From contig NZ_JAFBCE010000001.1 in assembly GCF_016907555.1 (NCBI RefSeq), positions 1,178,001-1,242,000 of the forward strand: a DNA stretch of 64,000 nucleotides, in the 5' to 3' direction. The translations under genes and the position numbers were made by a program. This DNA comes from Microbacterium laevaniformans. GTDB lineage: Bacteria; Actinomycetota; Actinomycetes; Actinomycetales; Microbacteriaceae. Shown piece by piece: positions 55,537 through 63,965 of the stretch; within the stretch, counting starts at the first letter, position 1, and every line of letters starts with the position of its first letter. Below the pieces are notes generated by a model. That model did no database searches. It was given only the letters and a program-made list of their open reading frames with translations, and was not told where the DNA came from.

Positions 55537-57981
55537 ATGGCAGCTTCGCGCACCGCGTCCATTCCTGAAGACCACGGCCGCATCGAGGATGTCGATGTCT
55601 CCGCCGAGATGCAGGACTCGTTCCTGGAGTACGCGTACTCGGTCATCTACTCGCGCGCTCTCCCCGATGCCCGCGACGGTCTCAAGCCGGTGCAGCGGCG
55701 CATTCTGTTCCAGATGGCGGATATGGGGCTGCGACCCGACCGGGGGCACGTCAAGAGCGCCCGTGTCGTCGGCGAGGTCATGGGAAAGCTGCACCCGCAC
55801 GGCGACTCGGCGATCTACGACGCGCTCGTGCGCCTCGCTCAGCCGTTCGCGCTGCGCGTGCCCCTGGTCGACGGCCACGGCAACTTCGGTTCGCTCGACG
55901 ACGGGCCCGCGGCGGCGCGGTACACGGAAGCGCGCCTGGCTCCGGCCGCGCTCGCTCTCACGGAGAACCTCGACGAGGACGTCGTGGACTTCGTGCCCAA
56001 CTACGACGGACAGTTCCAGCAGCCGGCCGTCCTCCCCGCCGCCTTCCCCAACCTGCTCGTCAACGGCGCCTCCGGCATCGCGGTGGGCATGGCGACCAAC
56101 ATGGCTCCGCACAACCTCAACGAGGTCGTCGCCGCTGCGATCCATCTGCTCGAGAACCCCGACGCCACCACCGCCGAGCTCATGGAGTTCGTCCCCGGAC
56201 CGGACCTCCCCGGCGGCGGCATCATCGTCGGACTCGACGGCATCACCGAGGCGTACGAGACCGGACGCGGAACCTTCCGCACGCGGGCGAAGACATCGAT
56301 CGAGTCGCTCGGCCCCCGCCGCACCGGCATCGTCGTGACGGAGCTGCCGTACATGGTGGGCGCCGAGCGCGTCATCGAGAAGATCAAAGACGCGGTCAAC
56401 GCCAAGAAGCTCACGGGCATCGCGGACGTCAACGATCTCACCGACCGCAACCACGGCCTGCGCCTCGTCATCGGCATCAAGACCGGCTTCGATCCCGCGG
56501 CCGTCCTCGAGCAGCTCTACCGGCTCACCCCGCTGGAGGACTCCTTCGGCATCAACAACGTCGCCCTCGTGGACGGGCAGCCGCAGACCCTCGGTCTCAA
56601 GCCGCTGCTGCGGGTGTACCTCGATCACCGTATCCAGGTCGTGACGCGCCGCAGCCGCTACCGCCTCGCGCGCAAGCAGGAACGCCTCCACCTCGTCGAG
56701 GGTCTTCTTATCGCGATCCTCGACATCGACGAGGTCATCCAGGTCATCCGCACCTCCGACGACACCGAGCAGGCGCGAGCGAAGCTCATGAGCGTCTTCG
56801 ACCTGTCGCAGGTACAGGCCGAGTACATCCTGGAGTTGCGCCTGCGGCGTCTCACGCGTTTCTCCCGTATCGAGCTGGAGTCCGAGCAGGACACGCTCAA
56901 GAAGGAGATCGCCGACCTCCAGGCTCTGCTGGCCAGCGATGTGCTCCTCCGGCAGCACGTCGCCCGAGAGCTGGATGCCGCGGCCGAGACCTTCGGCACA
57001 CCCCGTCGCACCCTTCTGCTCAACGGCGGACCCGTCGCGCCGCGCTCACGCAGCGCCGCACCGGCAGACCTGCAGATCGCCGACTCCCCCTGCCGCGTGC
57101 TCCTGTCCGCGACCGGGCGGATGGTGCGCGCCGAACTCGGCGAGTCCGGCGAGATCGTCGCTCCGACGCGGCGGGCGAAGCACGACGGCATCCTGTCCGC
57201 TGTCGACACGACGACGAGGGGTGAGCTCGGCGCGGTGACGACGCGCGGCCGGCTGGTGCGCTTCTCGCCCATCGATCTGCCGTCGGTGCCGGCCAATGCC
57301 GTCCAGCTCGCAGCGGGCACCCGCGCCGACCAGTACCTGGGTCTGGGATCGGGTGAGCACGTCGTGGCTGTCGTGCCGTTGGGTGACGTCGTCATCGCGC
57401 TGGGCACCGCACAGGGAGTCGTCAAACGCGTCGCGACCTCGGAGCTCGCGCCCGGAAAGCACGAGGCCGAGATCATCGCGCTGAAGGACGGCGACCTCGT
57501 TGTGGGTGCGGCCGTGGCCCCCGACGGCGCTGAACTCGTCTTCGTGGCCTCCGACGCCCAGCTCCTGCGCTTCGAGGCTGCGAGCGTGCGGCCGCAGGGG
57601 CGCGCGGCGGGCGGCATGGCCGGCATCCGTTTGAGCGCGGGAGCCGCCGTCGTGGCCTTCAACGTGGTGACCGAACCGGCCGATGCCGTGGTCGTCACGA
57701 TCGCCGGTTCATCCCAGGCGATCGCCGGGACCGACGCGGGCAGCGCGAAGGTGTCGATGTTCGACGAGTTCCCGCCGAAGGGTCGCGCGACCGGCGGCGT
57801 GCGCGCTCAGCGTTTTCTGAAGGGCGAGGACGTCCTCACTCTCGCGTGGATCGGTGCGCAGCCGCGGGCATTGGCGGCGGACGGCGCCGTGCGTACCCTG
57901 CCGGAGCCGGGGGCGAAGCGGGATGCCTCCGGACAGCCACTGGATGCGGTCGTCGCGGCCGTCGGCACGGCGATCGCCTGA
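55537..57981 (+). CDS. parC: DNA topoisomerase IV subunit A
   Basis: The 814-aa type IIA subunit: [21 protein letters not shown], quinolone-region [19 protein letters not shown], catalytic Tyr129 in [10 protein letters not shown], and a C-terminal beta-pinwheel. The GyrA-box position reads [13 protein letters not shown] instead of QRRGGKG, favouring a ParC-type decatenase over gyrase. The likely partner is parE at 60344-62416. The quinolone-region Ser and Asp have the usual unmutated identities. Confidence 0.93.
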   Translation: MAASRTASIPEDHGRIEDVDVSAEMQDSFLEYAYSVIYSRALPDARDGLKPVQRRILFQMADMGLRPDRGHVKSARVVGEVMGKLHPHGDSAIYDALVRLAQPFALRVPLVDGHGNFGSLDDGPAAARYTEARLAPAALALTENLDEDVVDFVPNYDGQFQQPAVLPAAFPNLLVNGASGIAVGMATNMAPHNLNEVVAAAIHLLENPDATTAELMEFVPGPDLPGGGIIVGLDGITEAYETGRGTFRTRAKTSIESLGPRRTGIVVTELPYMVGAERVIEKIKDAVNAKKLTGIADVNDLTDRNHGLRLVIGIKTGFDPAAVLEQLYRLTPLEDSFGINNVALVDGQPQTLGLKPLLRVYLDHRIQVVTRRSRYRLARKQERLHLVEGLLIAILDIDEVIQVIRTSDDTEQARAKLMSVFDLSQVQAEYILELRLRRLTRFSRIELESEQDTLKKEIADLQALLASDVLLRQHVARELDAAAETFGTPRRTLLLNGGPVAPRSRSAAPADLQIADSPCRVLLSATGRMVRAELGESGEIVAPTRRAKHDGILSAVDTTTRGELGAVTTRGRLVRFSPIDLPSVPANAVQLAAGTRADQYLGLGSGEHVVAVVPLGDVVIALGTAQGVVKRVATSELAPGKHEAEIIALKDGDLVVGAAVAPDGAELVFVASDAQLLRFEAASVRPQGRAAGGMAGIRLSAGAAVVAFNVVTEPADAVVVTIAGSSQAIAGTDAGSAKVSMFDEFPPKGRATGGVRAQRFLKGEDVLTLAWIGAQPRALAADGAVRTLPEPGAKRDASGQPLDAVVAAVGTAIA

Positions 57982-57987
57982 CGGTCG

Positions 57988-58650
57988 TCAGCCCAGAGAG
58001 ACGAGACCGTACTGGGTTGCGCGGATCAGCACTTGGATGCGATCGCGCACGCCCCACTTCGCCGTGATGCGGCCGAGGTGTGACTTGACCGTCGCTTCGG
58101 ACACGAACATCGCCGCGGCGATCTCCGCGTTGGACATTCCCAGCGCGAGAAGCGTGACCACTTCCAGCTCCCGTTCGGTGAGCTCCTCCTCTCGGCCCAG
58201 CTGGCGCGGCGCGGGAGGTTCGTTCTGCTGCACCGAGCTGACGAGTTCTTTCGCGACGCGTGGCGAAAGCACGTAGCCGCCCTCGTGAGCCAGGCGCGCG
58301 GCGTCGAGGATGCGGTCGGGCGACGTGTCCTTCACCAGGAAGCCCGCGGCGCCGGCACTGAGCATCGGGACGATGACCCGCTCCGAGGAGAACGTGGTCA
58401 GCGCCACGATCTTGATCCCGGGAAACTCCCGCGTGAGGCGCTGGGTCGCCTCGATGCCGTCCATCTTGGGCATCTGCACGTCCATGAGCACGACATCGGG
58501 GTGCGTGCTGCGCACCAGCGCGATGGCGTCGATGCCGTTGTCGGCCTCGCCGACGAGATCGAACCCGTCTGAAGAGTCCAGGAAGACGCGCAGTGCTGCG
58601 CGCACCAGCGACTCGTCGTCGACGATGATCACGCGAATCGGTTCGGTCAC
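57988..58650 (-). CDS. NarL/LuxR-type response regulator
   Basis: The 220-aa product has a receiver domain VIIVDDESLVRAALRVFL with phospho-acceptor Asp57 in VVLMDVQMPKMDG and Lys in GFLVKDTSP. The C-terminal HTH is LTERELEVVTLLALGMSNAEIAAAMFVSEATVKSHL. The cognate kinase is the divergent HisKA_3 kinase on the other side of the 13-codon ORF. TAAGAT lies 6 nt before the GTG start. A GTCGACGAAAGTCGC box sits 45 bp upstream. It ends 6 bp from the parC stop, convergent. Confidence 0.94.
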   Translation of the reverse strand: MTEPIRVIIVDDESLVRAALRVFLDSSDGFDLVGEADNGIDAIALVRSTHPDVVLMDVQMPKMDGIEATQRLTREFPGIKIVALTTFSSERVIVPMLSAGAAGFLVKDTSPDRILDAARLAHEGGYVLSPRVAKELVSSVQQNEPPAPRQLGREEELTERELEVVTLLALGMSNAEIAAAMFVSEATVKSHLGRITAKWGVRDRIQVLIRATQYGLVSLG

Positions 58651-58694
58651 AGCACCATCTTACGAACCGCGCGATGTGCACTCTTCCGATCGAT

Positions 58695-58709
58695 GTCGAC
58701 GAAAGTCGC
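58695..58709. promoter_or_regulatory. candidate response-regulator box 1
   Basis: GTCGACGAAAGTCGC contains the inverted repeat CGAC-GAAA-GTCG. It lies between the divergent regulator and 13-codon ORF and matches the box at 60064-60078 in 13 of 15 positions. Confidence 0.5.
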
Positions 58710-58790
58710 CATTGATGTAGCCATACGTCGGTCGTGCGCGATGACCTCTGTTTGAAGAATCGATTCGAGAGATTGCAGGAGGTGAAACAC

Positions 58791-58832
58791 ATGTGGTACT
58801 GGATCGGACAGCAGCTGGGTCTCTGGAAGTAA
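58791..58832 (+). CDS. 13-aa Trp-rich micropeptide ORF
   Basis: MWYWIGQQLGLWK, ATG to TAA. AGGAGGTG ends 6 nt before the ATG, a near-perfect anti-SD match at ideal spacing and the best in the window. That is striking in a region where neighbours look leaderless. Three Trp, one Tyr and one Lys suggest a membrane-active or signal peptide. It lies in the divergent gap between the regulator and the kinase and reads into the kinase; its stop is immediately followed by an in-frame GTG (58833) of the kinase. It could be a signal for the kinase, a regulator of kinase translation, or a toxic micropeptide. No signal sequence or exporter is visible. Confidence 0.6.
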   Translation: MWYWIGQQLGLWK

Positions 58833-58862
58833 GTGGCGGCGCATTCGCGAGATAATCGCGAT

Positions 58863-60032
58863 GTGACCTCCGTCCGTCAGAACCTGCTCCGTTATGTGCG
58901 GACGCCCTTTTGGGCATACGAGCCACTACGCCCGTTGGCGCGTCGGCTTGTCATTATTCTCGTCGCTGCGGCGGTTGTGATCGACTCGCTTTTCCGGGCG
59001 AGTACGGGAATCGCGAACAGCGTGGTTTCAGCAATCGTGACGACGACCATCACGTTGGCTGTCGCTATCTTCGCGTGGCGGCCGCCGGTCGCGGCAGTCG
59101 TCCTCTCCGTGGCTGCTCTCATCGCCGGCATCACCGGAGTCTCCGACAGCCTCCTTGCGGGGGCAGCAGTCGTGGGGCTGGTTGCGTTCACCTGCAGCGC
59201 GATGCTCACCGCCGTGTACGTCGTGACATTGGCGGCATGGCTCGCCGCCGTTCTTGCTCGGCCCGAGACCGGGTTCCAACCCCTCGGCGCCTTCGTCATA
59301 GCCCTCCTCAGCCTCGTCAGTCTCTCGATCGGGCTGGCGATCCGGCGACAGTTCGAGAGGGCTCAATCTTTGGCATTACAACTCGAGGTGAGCGAGCGAG
59401 AGGTCGCGGAGCAGCTCAAACACGAACGAGACCTCATCGCGGACGAGCTGCACGACATCGTCGCGCACGAGATCACCATCGTCGCTCTGCACGCCGCGGT
59501 CTTGGACCGCACCGAAGACATGCAGACGCGGTCGCAGTCGCAGACGGCGATCCGCGAAGCGGCGGTTCAGGCGCTCACCGACATCCGTCGCGTGCTCGGG
59601 ATGGTTCGCGGTGAAGAGAACCTCTCCCCCGAACGTGTGTCTTCGCCGGACGGGATCACGGGCACCATCGCTGCCGTCACGAAAGAACTCGGACAGGCGG
59701 GTATTGCGGTGACCGCGGATGTCCCCTCTGACCTCCGACTGCCGAGTGCATCCCTCGTCGCTCTCACCCGCGTGATCCGCGAGAGTGCGACGAACGTGCT
59801 CAAGCACGCCACCGGCGCCCGCACCGTCTCCATCGTCCTTCGGGTCGAGCATGGTTGGGTGCACCTCACCTTTGCCGACGACTCGCCGCCTGCACGCACA
59901 GCGGGGCTGCCCGCGTCGGGTTACGGCATCATGCGTCTTCGTGAGCGCTTCCGACTTTTCGGTGGCACTTTCGAATCGGAACGAAAGTCCCAGGGTTGGG
60001 TCGTCAGCGCCTCACTTCCGCTCTCGGGCTGA
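58863..60032 (+). CDS. multi-TM sensor histidine kinase (HisKA_3)
   Basis: About 389 residues: five to six N-terminal TM helices (to about residue 165), a short linker, HisKA_3 dimerisation domain ERDLIADELHDIVAHEITIVALHAAV (His197), and a HATPase with RVIRESATNVLKHATGA and SGYGIMRLRERFRLFGG. GTG 58863 is favoured by GATAAT 6 nt upstream. GTG 58833, adjoining the 13-codon ORF stop, would add 10 residues and couple the two. It has somewhat more AT-rich codons than its neighbours, hinting at transfer. It pairs with the regulator at 57988-58650. Confidence 0.9.
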   Translation: MTSVRQNLLRYVRTPFWAYEPLRPLARRLVIILVAAAVVIDSLFRASTGIANSVVSAIVTTTITLAVAIFAWRPPVAAVVLSVAALIAGITGVSDSLLAGAAVVGLVAFTCSAMLTAVYVVTLAAWLAAVLARPETGFQPLGAFVIALLSLVSLSIGLAIRRQFERAQSLALQLEVSEREVAEQLKHERDLIADELHDIVAHEITIVALHAAVLDRTEDMQTRSQSQTAIREAAVQALTDIRRVLGMVRGEENLSPERVSSPDGITGTIAAVTKELGQAGIAVTADVPSDLRLPSASLVALTRVIRESATNVLKHATGARTVSIVLRVEHGWVHLTFADDSPPARTAGLPASGYGIMRLRERFRLFGGTFESERKSQGWVVSASLPLSG

Positions 60033-60063
60033 TCAGTACGACATTTCTGCGCACAGCGTCAAA

Positions 60064-60078
60064 GTAGACAAAAGTCGC
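60064..60078. promoter_or_regulatory. candidate response-regulator box 2
   Basis: GTAGACAAAAGTCGC contains GAC-AAAA-GTC and differs from box 1 at two of 15 positions. It lies 32 bp past the kinase stop and upstream of the hairpin region. Confidence 0.5.
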
Positions 60079-60135
60079 AGTCGAATCCGCCGATGGTCCA
60101 CGTTGGCGGCGCCTATGCGCGCCTAACCTTTTGCT

Positions 60136-60307
60136 AGCCGAAGAACTGATCCCCAGTCGGTTCTTCACAGGGCACGGCGCGAGACGTCCGTGATTTCGGG
60201 GACGAAGAGACCGTTCGGGGCTCGACGTCATCCGGATGTCCCCCGTAGCCGCGGCGATGGCCCGAGACCGAATCCCCCCAGATCGGTCTCGGGCCCCGCG
60301 TCTTTTT
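60136..60307 (+). ncRNA. candidate structured RNA with C-rich loops (6C-like)
   Basis: This 311-bp gap (60033-60343) has no ORF. It contains hairpin 1 GAAGAACTGA-TCCCCAG-TCGGTTCTTC (60140-60166, one T-G pair), a weaker hairpin with a five-C loop near 60231-60250, and a 13-bp perfect hairpin whose loop holds exactly six C (60259-60295) followed by TCTTTTT. TAACCT at 60124-60129 could be the -10. Actinobacterial 6C RNAs have paired hairpins with C-run loops, the last being the terminator. The match here is partial, so '6C-like' is tentative. Confidence 0.45.
60259..60307 (+). terminator. strong intrinsic terminator with CCCCCC loop
   Basis: Perfect 13-bp stem GGCCCGAGACCGA / TCGGTCTCGGGCC, 11-nt loop with six C, then CCGCGTCTTTTT. 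It ends the kinase transcript or the candidate RNA. Confidence 0.85.
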
Positions 60308-60343
60308 CGGCTCTGCGAGAGCGGGCCCCGATGAGGCCGGCGG

Positions 60344-62416
60344 TCAGGCGTCGATGGCCTCACGGTCGAGTCGGTCGCTGGAGGTGACGATGAAGTCGCG
60401 TCGCGGTGCCACATCGCTGCCCATGAGCAGTTCGAACACTCCCGAGACCGCCTCGGCATCCTGAACGCGTACGCGCCGCAGCAGTCGCCCCGCACGGTCC
60501 ATCGTGGTCTCGGCGAGCTGATCGGCATCCATCTCGCCGAGTCCCTTGTAGCGCTGCACCGGCTCCTGCCAGCGCCGTCCCGACTTCTGCACCTTCGCGA
60601 GGAGAGTATGCAGCTCCTGCTCCGAGTACGTGTAGATCGTCTCGTTCGGCTTCGAGCCCGGATTGACCACGATGACGCGGTGCAGCGGCGGGACGGCGGC
60701 GTACACGCGACCCGCCTCGATCAGCGGCCGCATGTAGCGGAAGAACAGCGTCAGCAGAAGCGTGCGGATGTGCGCGCCGTCGACGTCGGCGTCGCTCATC
60801 AGGATGATCTTGCCGTAGCGCGCCGCATCGAGGTCGAAGCTTCGACCGGACCCCGCCCCGATCGTCTGAATGATCGCCGCGCATTCCGCGTTGGAGAGCA
60901 TGTCGCTGATCGAGGCCTTCTGGACGTTGAGGATCTTGCCGCGAATGGGCAGCAGCGCCTGATACTCACTGTTGCGCGCGAGCTTCGCCGTGCCGAGGGC
61001 CGAGTCGCCCTCGACGATGAACAACTCCGACTGCTCGACGTCCGAGGTCCGACAGTCGGCGAGCTTCGCGGGCAATGACGACGACTCGAGGGCGTTCTTA
61101 CGGCGCTGGGTCTCTTTGTGCGTGCGGGCCGAGATTCGCGCCTTCATCTCGGACACGACCTTGTCGAGCAGCAGCGCGGTCTGTGCCTTGTCGTCGCGCT
61201 TGCTCGAAGAGAATCGCTCGGCGAGCTCCTTGGCGACCACATTCGCGACGATGGCGCGAACAGCGGGCGTGCCCAGGATCTCCTTCGTCTGGCCCTCGAA
61301 CTGGGGTTCGGGCAGTCGCACAGTGAGAACGGCCGTCAGACCGGCGGTGATGTCGTCCTTCTCGAGCTTCTCCCCCGCGCCGACCTTGAGGCGTCGAGCA
61401 TTCTGCTCGACCTGACTGCGGACGACCTTCATCAGGCCCTGCTCGAAGCCCGCCTGATGCGTCCCGCCCTTGGGTGTCGAGATGATGTTCACGAACGAGC
61501 GCGTGACCGTCTCGTAGCCCGTCCCCCAGCGCAGCGCGATGTCGACCTCGCATTCGCGCTCGACGTCGGTCGGTACCATCGCTCCGCCCGCCTGCAGCAC
61601 GGGCACGGTCTCAGTGAACGTGCCCGACCCGGTCAGTCGCCAGGTGTCGGTGATCGCCGCATCGGGCGCGAGGAAGTCCGCGAACTCGGAGATGCCGCCG
61701 TCGTAGCGATGGGACGTTTCGACGATCTCCTCTCCGCGCTGATCGATGATCGCGATCTCCAGACCCGGGATGAGGAACGCCGTCTGACGCGCCCGCTGCT
61801 CCAGCTCCTCGGCGTGGAATGTCGCATCCTTGGTGAAGATCTGACGGTCGGCCCAGTAGCGGATGCGCGTTCCGGTGACGCCCTTGGCAGCCTTGCCGAC
61901 GACCCGCAACTGCGAGGCCTTCTCGAACGGGGTGAACGGCGACTCGGGCCCGGGCCCCGCGAACTGGCCGGGCTCTCCACGACGGAACGACATCGCATAG
62001 GTCTTGCCGTCGCGATCGACTTCGACATCCAGGCGCTCGGACAAGGCATTGACGACGGAGGCGCCGACGCCGTGCAAGCCACCCGACGCCGCGTACGAGC
62101 CGCCGCCGAACTTCCCGCCGGCGTGCAGCTTCGTGAAGACGACCTCCACGCCGCTCAGCCCGGTTCGCGGCTCGACGTCGACCGGGATGCCGCGCGCACG
62201 GTCGCGGACCTCGACGCTGCCATCGGAGTGCAGGACGATGTCGATTCGCGAGCCGTAGCCCGCGAGGGCTTCGTCGACCGAGTTGTCGATGATCTCCCAG
62301 ACGCAATGCATGAGCCCGCGCGAGTCCGTCGAGCCGATGTACATGCCGGGACGCTTGCGGACAGCCTCCAGGCCCTCGAGCACCTGGAGGTGGTGGGCGG
62401 AATACTCGGCGGTCAC
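60344..62416 (-). CDS. parE: DNA topoisomerase IV subunit B
   Basis: The 690-aa ATPase subunit: YSAHHLQVLEGLEAVRKRPGMYIGS, WEIIDNSVDEALAG, GGLHGVGASVVNAL, TOPRIM motifs ELFIVEGDSALGTAKLARN (EGDSA) and LMSDADVDGAHIRTLLL, and the C-terminal QRYKGLGEMDADQL. GTG 62416 (VTAEYSAHH) fits the family; GAGG lies just upstream and TACGCT 8 nt before the start. The long upstream extension is not used. It partners parC, which is convergent and separated by the two-component module. Confidence 0.95.
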   Translation of the reverse strand: MTAEYSAHHLQVLEGLEAVRKRPGMYIGSTDSRGLMHCVWEIIDNSVDEALAGYGSRIDIVLHSDGSVEVRDRARGIPVDVEPRTGLSGVEVVFTKLHAGGKFGGGSYAASGGLHGVGASVVNALSERLDVEVDRDGKTYAMSFRRGEPGQFAGPGPESPFTPFEKASQLRVVGKAAKGVTGTRIRYWADRQIFTKDATFHAEELEQRARQTAFLIPGLEIAIIDQRGEEIVETSHRYDGGISEFADFLAPDAAITDTWRLTGSGTFTETVPVLQAGGAMVPTDVERECEVDIALRWGTGYETVTRSFVNIISTPKGGTHQAGFEQGLMKVVRSQVEQNARRLKVGAGEKLEKDDITAGLTAVLTVRLPEPQFEGQTKEILGTPAVRAIVANVVAKELAERFSSSKRDDKAQTALLLDKVVSEMKARISARTHKETQRRKNALESSSLPAKLADCRTSDVEQSELFIVEGDSALGTAKLARNSEYQALLPIRGKILNVQKASISDMLSNAECAAIIQTIGAGSGRSFDLDAARYGKIILMSDADVDGAHIRTLLLTLFFRYMRPLIEAGRVYAAVPPLHRVIVVNPGSKPNETIYTYSEQELHTLLAKVQKSGRRWQEPVQRYKGLGEMDADQLAETTMDRAGRLLRRVRVQDAEAVSGVFELLMGSDVAPRRDFIVTSSDRLDREAIDA

Positions 62417-62562
62417 AATCCTCAAGCGTATCCAGCCCCGCGGACACCTCGGCTGCGACACACAGAGGCCCCGACCACCGCGGACGCTGAGCGCGGAGGC
62501 GGGGTACGCGCACAGCGAAATGTGACCGGATCGCGGCATTGCTGACCCCACGGCGTGGTTGT

Positions 62563-62574
62563 ATGTCATGACAT
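62563..62574. promoter_or_regulatory. 12-bp palindrome upstream of the DUF7455 gene
   Basis: ATGTCATGACAT, perfect, about 34 bp before the ATG. TTGCTG-17 bp-TATGTC overlaps it as a possible promoter, so it may be an operator at the -10. Confidence 0.35.
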
Positions 62575-62608
62575 CGCACCGCATCTCATGTACCGAGGAG
62601 GAACCGAA

Positions 62609-62827
62609 ATGAGCATGTCGACCACCGCTGAGCCTGACGTCCTCGAGTACCGACTGACCGCGACGGACCGTTGCGACTCGTGTGGCGCGCAGGCCTACAT
62701 CGCGGCCGAGGTCAACGGCAGCGAACTGCTGTTCTGTGCGCACCACGGACGCAAGTACGAAGAGAAGCTGCGCGCAATCGCGACGTCGTGGCACGACGAG
62801 ACGGCTCGTCTGGCCGACGCGCGCTGA
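62609..62827 (+). CDS. DUF7455-type small protein
   Basis: The 72-aa product: LTATDRCDSCGAQAYIAAEVNGSELLFCAHHGRKYEEKLRA. Cys-x2-Cys and Cys-x-His-His suggest zinc binding. ATG 62609 follows GAGGAGGAACC, fixing the start. Commonly adjacent to parE in Actinobacteria; function unknown. Confidence 0.9.
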   Translation: MSMSTTAEPDVLEYRLTATDRCDSCGAQAYIAAEVNGSELLFCAHHGRKYEEKLRAIATSWHDETARLADAR

Positions 62828-62886
62828 GCCCTCACACGTAGACTGGCGGAGTTCCCCTTTTCCGTCCGTCCCGGAAGGACTCTGTC

Positions 62887-63912
62887 ATGGCGCCTCGAGG
62901 CCTTCCTCTCCTGCACCGTTTCGAAGTGCTCTTCGAGCGTGCCCGCGGGCTCGATATCGCATCGGTGCGTGAGAGGGCGCGGTTCACTGCGCGCGTGCAC
63001 GGGAAGAGCTATCCGCTGGTGTTCGTCGACATGCTCTGGTCGGCGGCGCGCCATCGCGTCGGATTCAACGACTACATGGAGTTCGATTTCGCGATCCTGA
63101 CACGTGCCGAGCGGGCCACCTGGGTCACCAGTCCCCTCGCGCTGGAGCTCTCGAACCGTTACGACGATCCCGCCCAGGTGCATCGCTTCCACAACAAAGT
63201 CGACTTCAACCGCGACTTCGACCGTTTCCTGGGACGTCAGTGGCTGGAGCTCGTCGATGGCAACGCCGACGAGCTGGAGGCCTTCGCCCAGCGGCATCCC
63301 GTGTTCATCGCCAAAGTCCCCGTGAGCAAGTCCGGGCTCGGGGTTCGTCGTTACGATGCGAGCGCCGTCAGAGATTGGCCCGCGTTCCACGCCGAGCTGC
63401 TGGCGAAGGGTGAGGTGCTCATCGAGGAGCGCATCGTGCAGCACCCGGACCTGGAAGCCATCGCTCCCGGAACGGCGAACACGACCCGAGTCACGACGTT
63501 CGTCAAGGACGACGGCGCGGTCGAGATCATCAACATGGCGCAGAAGTTCGGTCGCGGTCAGGTCAGCGACCAGGCGTCGTTCGGCGGCTTCTACACCGCG
63601 CTCCACGAGGACGGGCGAGCCATGGGCATGGGCTACTCGACCGCGGGCGAACTCTTCGAGACCCACCCCGACACCGGCTTCCGCATCGCCGACTACCGGC
63701 TTCCGATGATGGAAGAGGTGCGTGCGCTCATCACGGACGTCGCACTCGTGATCCCCGAGGTGCGCTACGTCGGCTGGGACGTCGTCGTCACCCCCACCGG
63801 ACCGGTCCTGGTCGAGGGCAACTGGGGCGCGGGTGTCTTCGAGAACAAGCCTTCCGCGACGGGGATCCGCCACGGTCACCTTCCTCGCTACCGCGCCGCG
63901 ATGGGCTTCTGA
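62887..63912 (+). CDS. sugar-transfer associated ATP-grasp family protein
   Basis: The 341-aa product: SYPLVFVDMLWSAARHRVGFNDYMEFDF, HNKVDFNRDFDRFLGRQWLEL, FIAKVPVSKSGLGVRRYD (ATP-grasp Lys), VLIEERIVQHPDLEAIAPGTANTTRVTTFV, and the metal-binding VLVEGNWGAG. This pattern matches the ATPgrasp_ST family, usually tied to polysaccharide or teichuronic-type biosynthesis, but no glycosyltransferase is near. TAGACT at 62839-62844 is a likely -10; GGAAGGA precedes the ATG. Confidence 0.85.
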   Translation: MAPRGLPLLHRFEVLFERARGLDIASVRERARFTARVHGKSYPLVFVDMLWSAARHRVGFNDYMEFDFAILTRAERATWVTSPLALELSNRYDDPAQVHRFHNKVDFNRDFDRFLGRQWLELVDGNADELEAFAQRHPVFIAKVPVSKSGLGVRRYDASAVRDWPAFHAELLAKGEVLIEERIVQHPDLEAIAPGTANTTRVTTFVKDDGAVEIINMAQKFGRGQVSDQASFGGFYTALHEDGRAMGMGYSTAGELFETHPDTGFRIADYRLPMMEEVRALITDVALVIPEVRYVGWDVVVTPTGPVLVEGNWGAGVFENKPSATGIRHGHLPRYRAAMGF

Positions 63913-63917
63913 TCGCC

Positions 63918-63965
63918 GACGCGAAACGCCGGCGCTCTCACACGAGGTCGCCGGCGTTTCGCGTC
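63918..63965. terminator. long hairpin terminator after the ATP-grasp gene
   Basis: Perfect 17-bp arms GACGCGAAACGCCGGCG and CGCCGGCGTTTCGCGTC, just past the stop. Confidence 0.75.

Noticed and set aside
54328..56958. Extended N-terminus for the phosphodiesterase reaching antisense across parC
   Set aside because: The protein family begins at [14 protein letters not shown] (55464); the upstream extension is antisense noise.
58833..58862. Longer kinase start at GTG 58833
   Set aside because: Possible by coupling to the micropeptide stop, but GATAAT 6 nt before GTG 58863 and the more family-like N-terminus favour the shorter form; kept as an alternative only.
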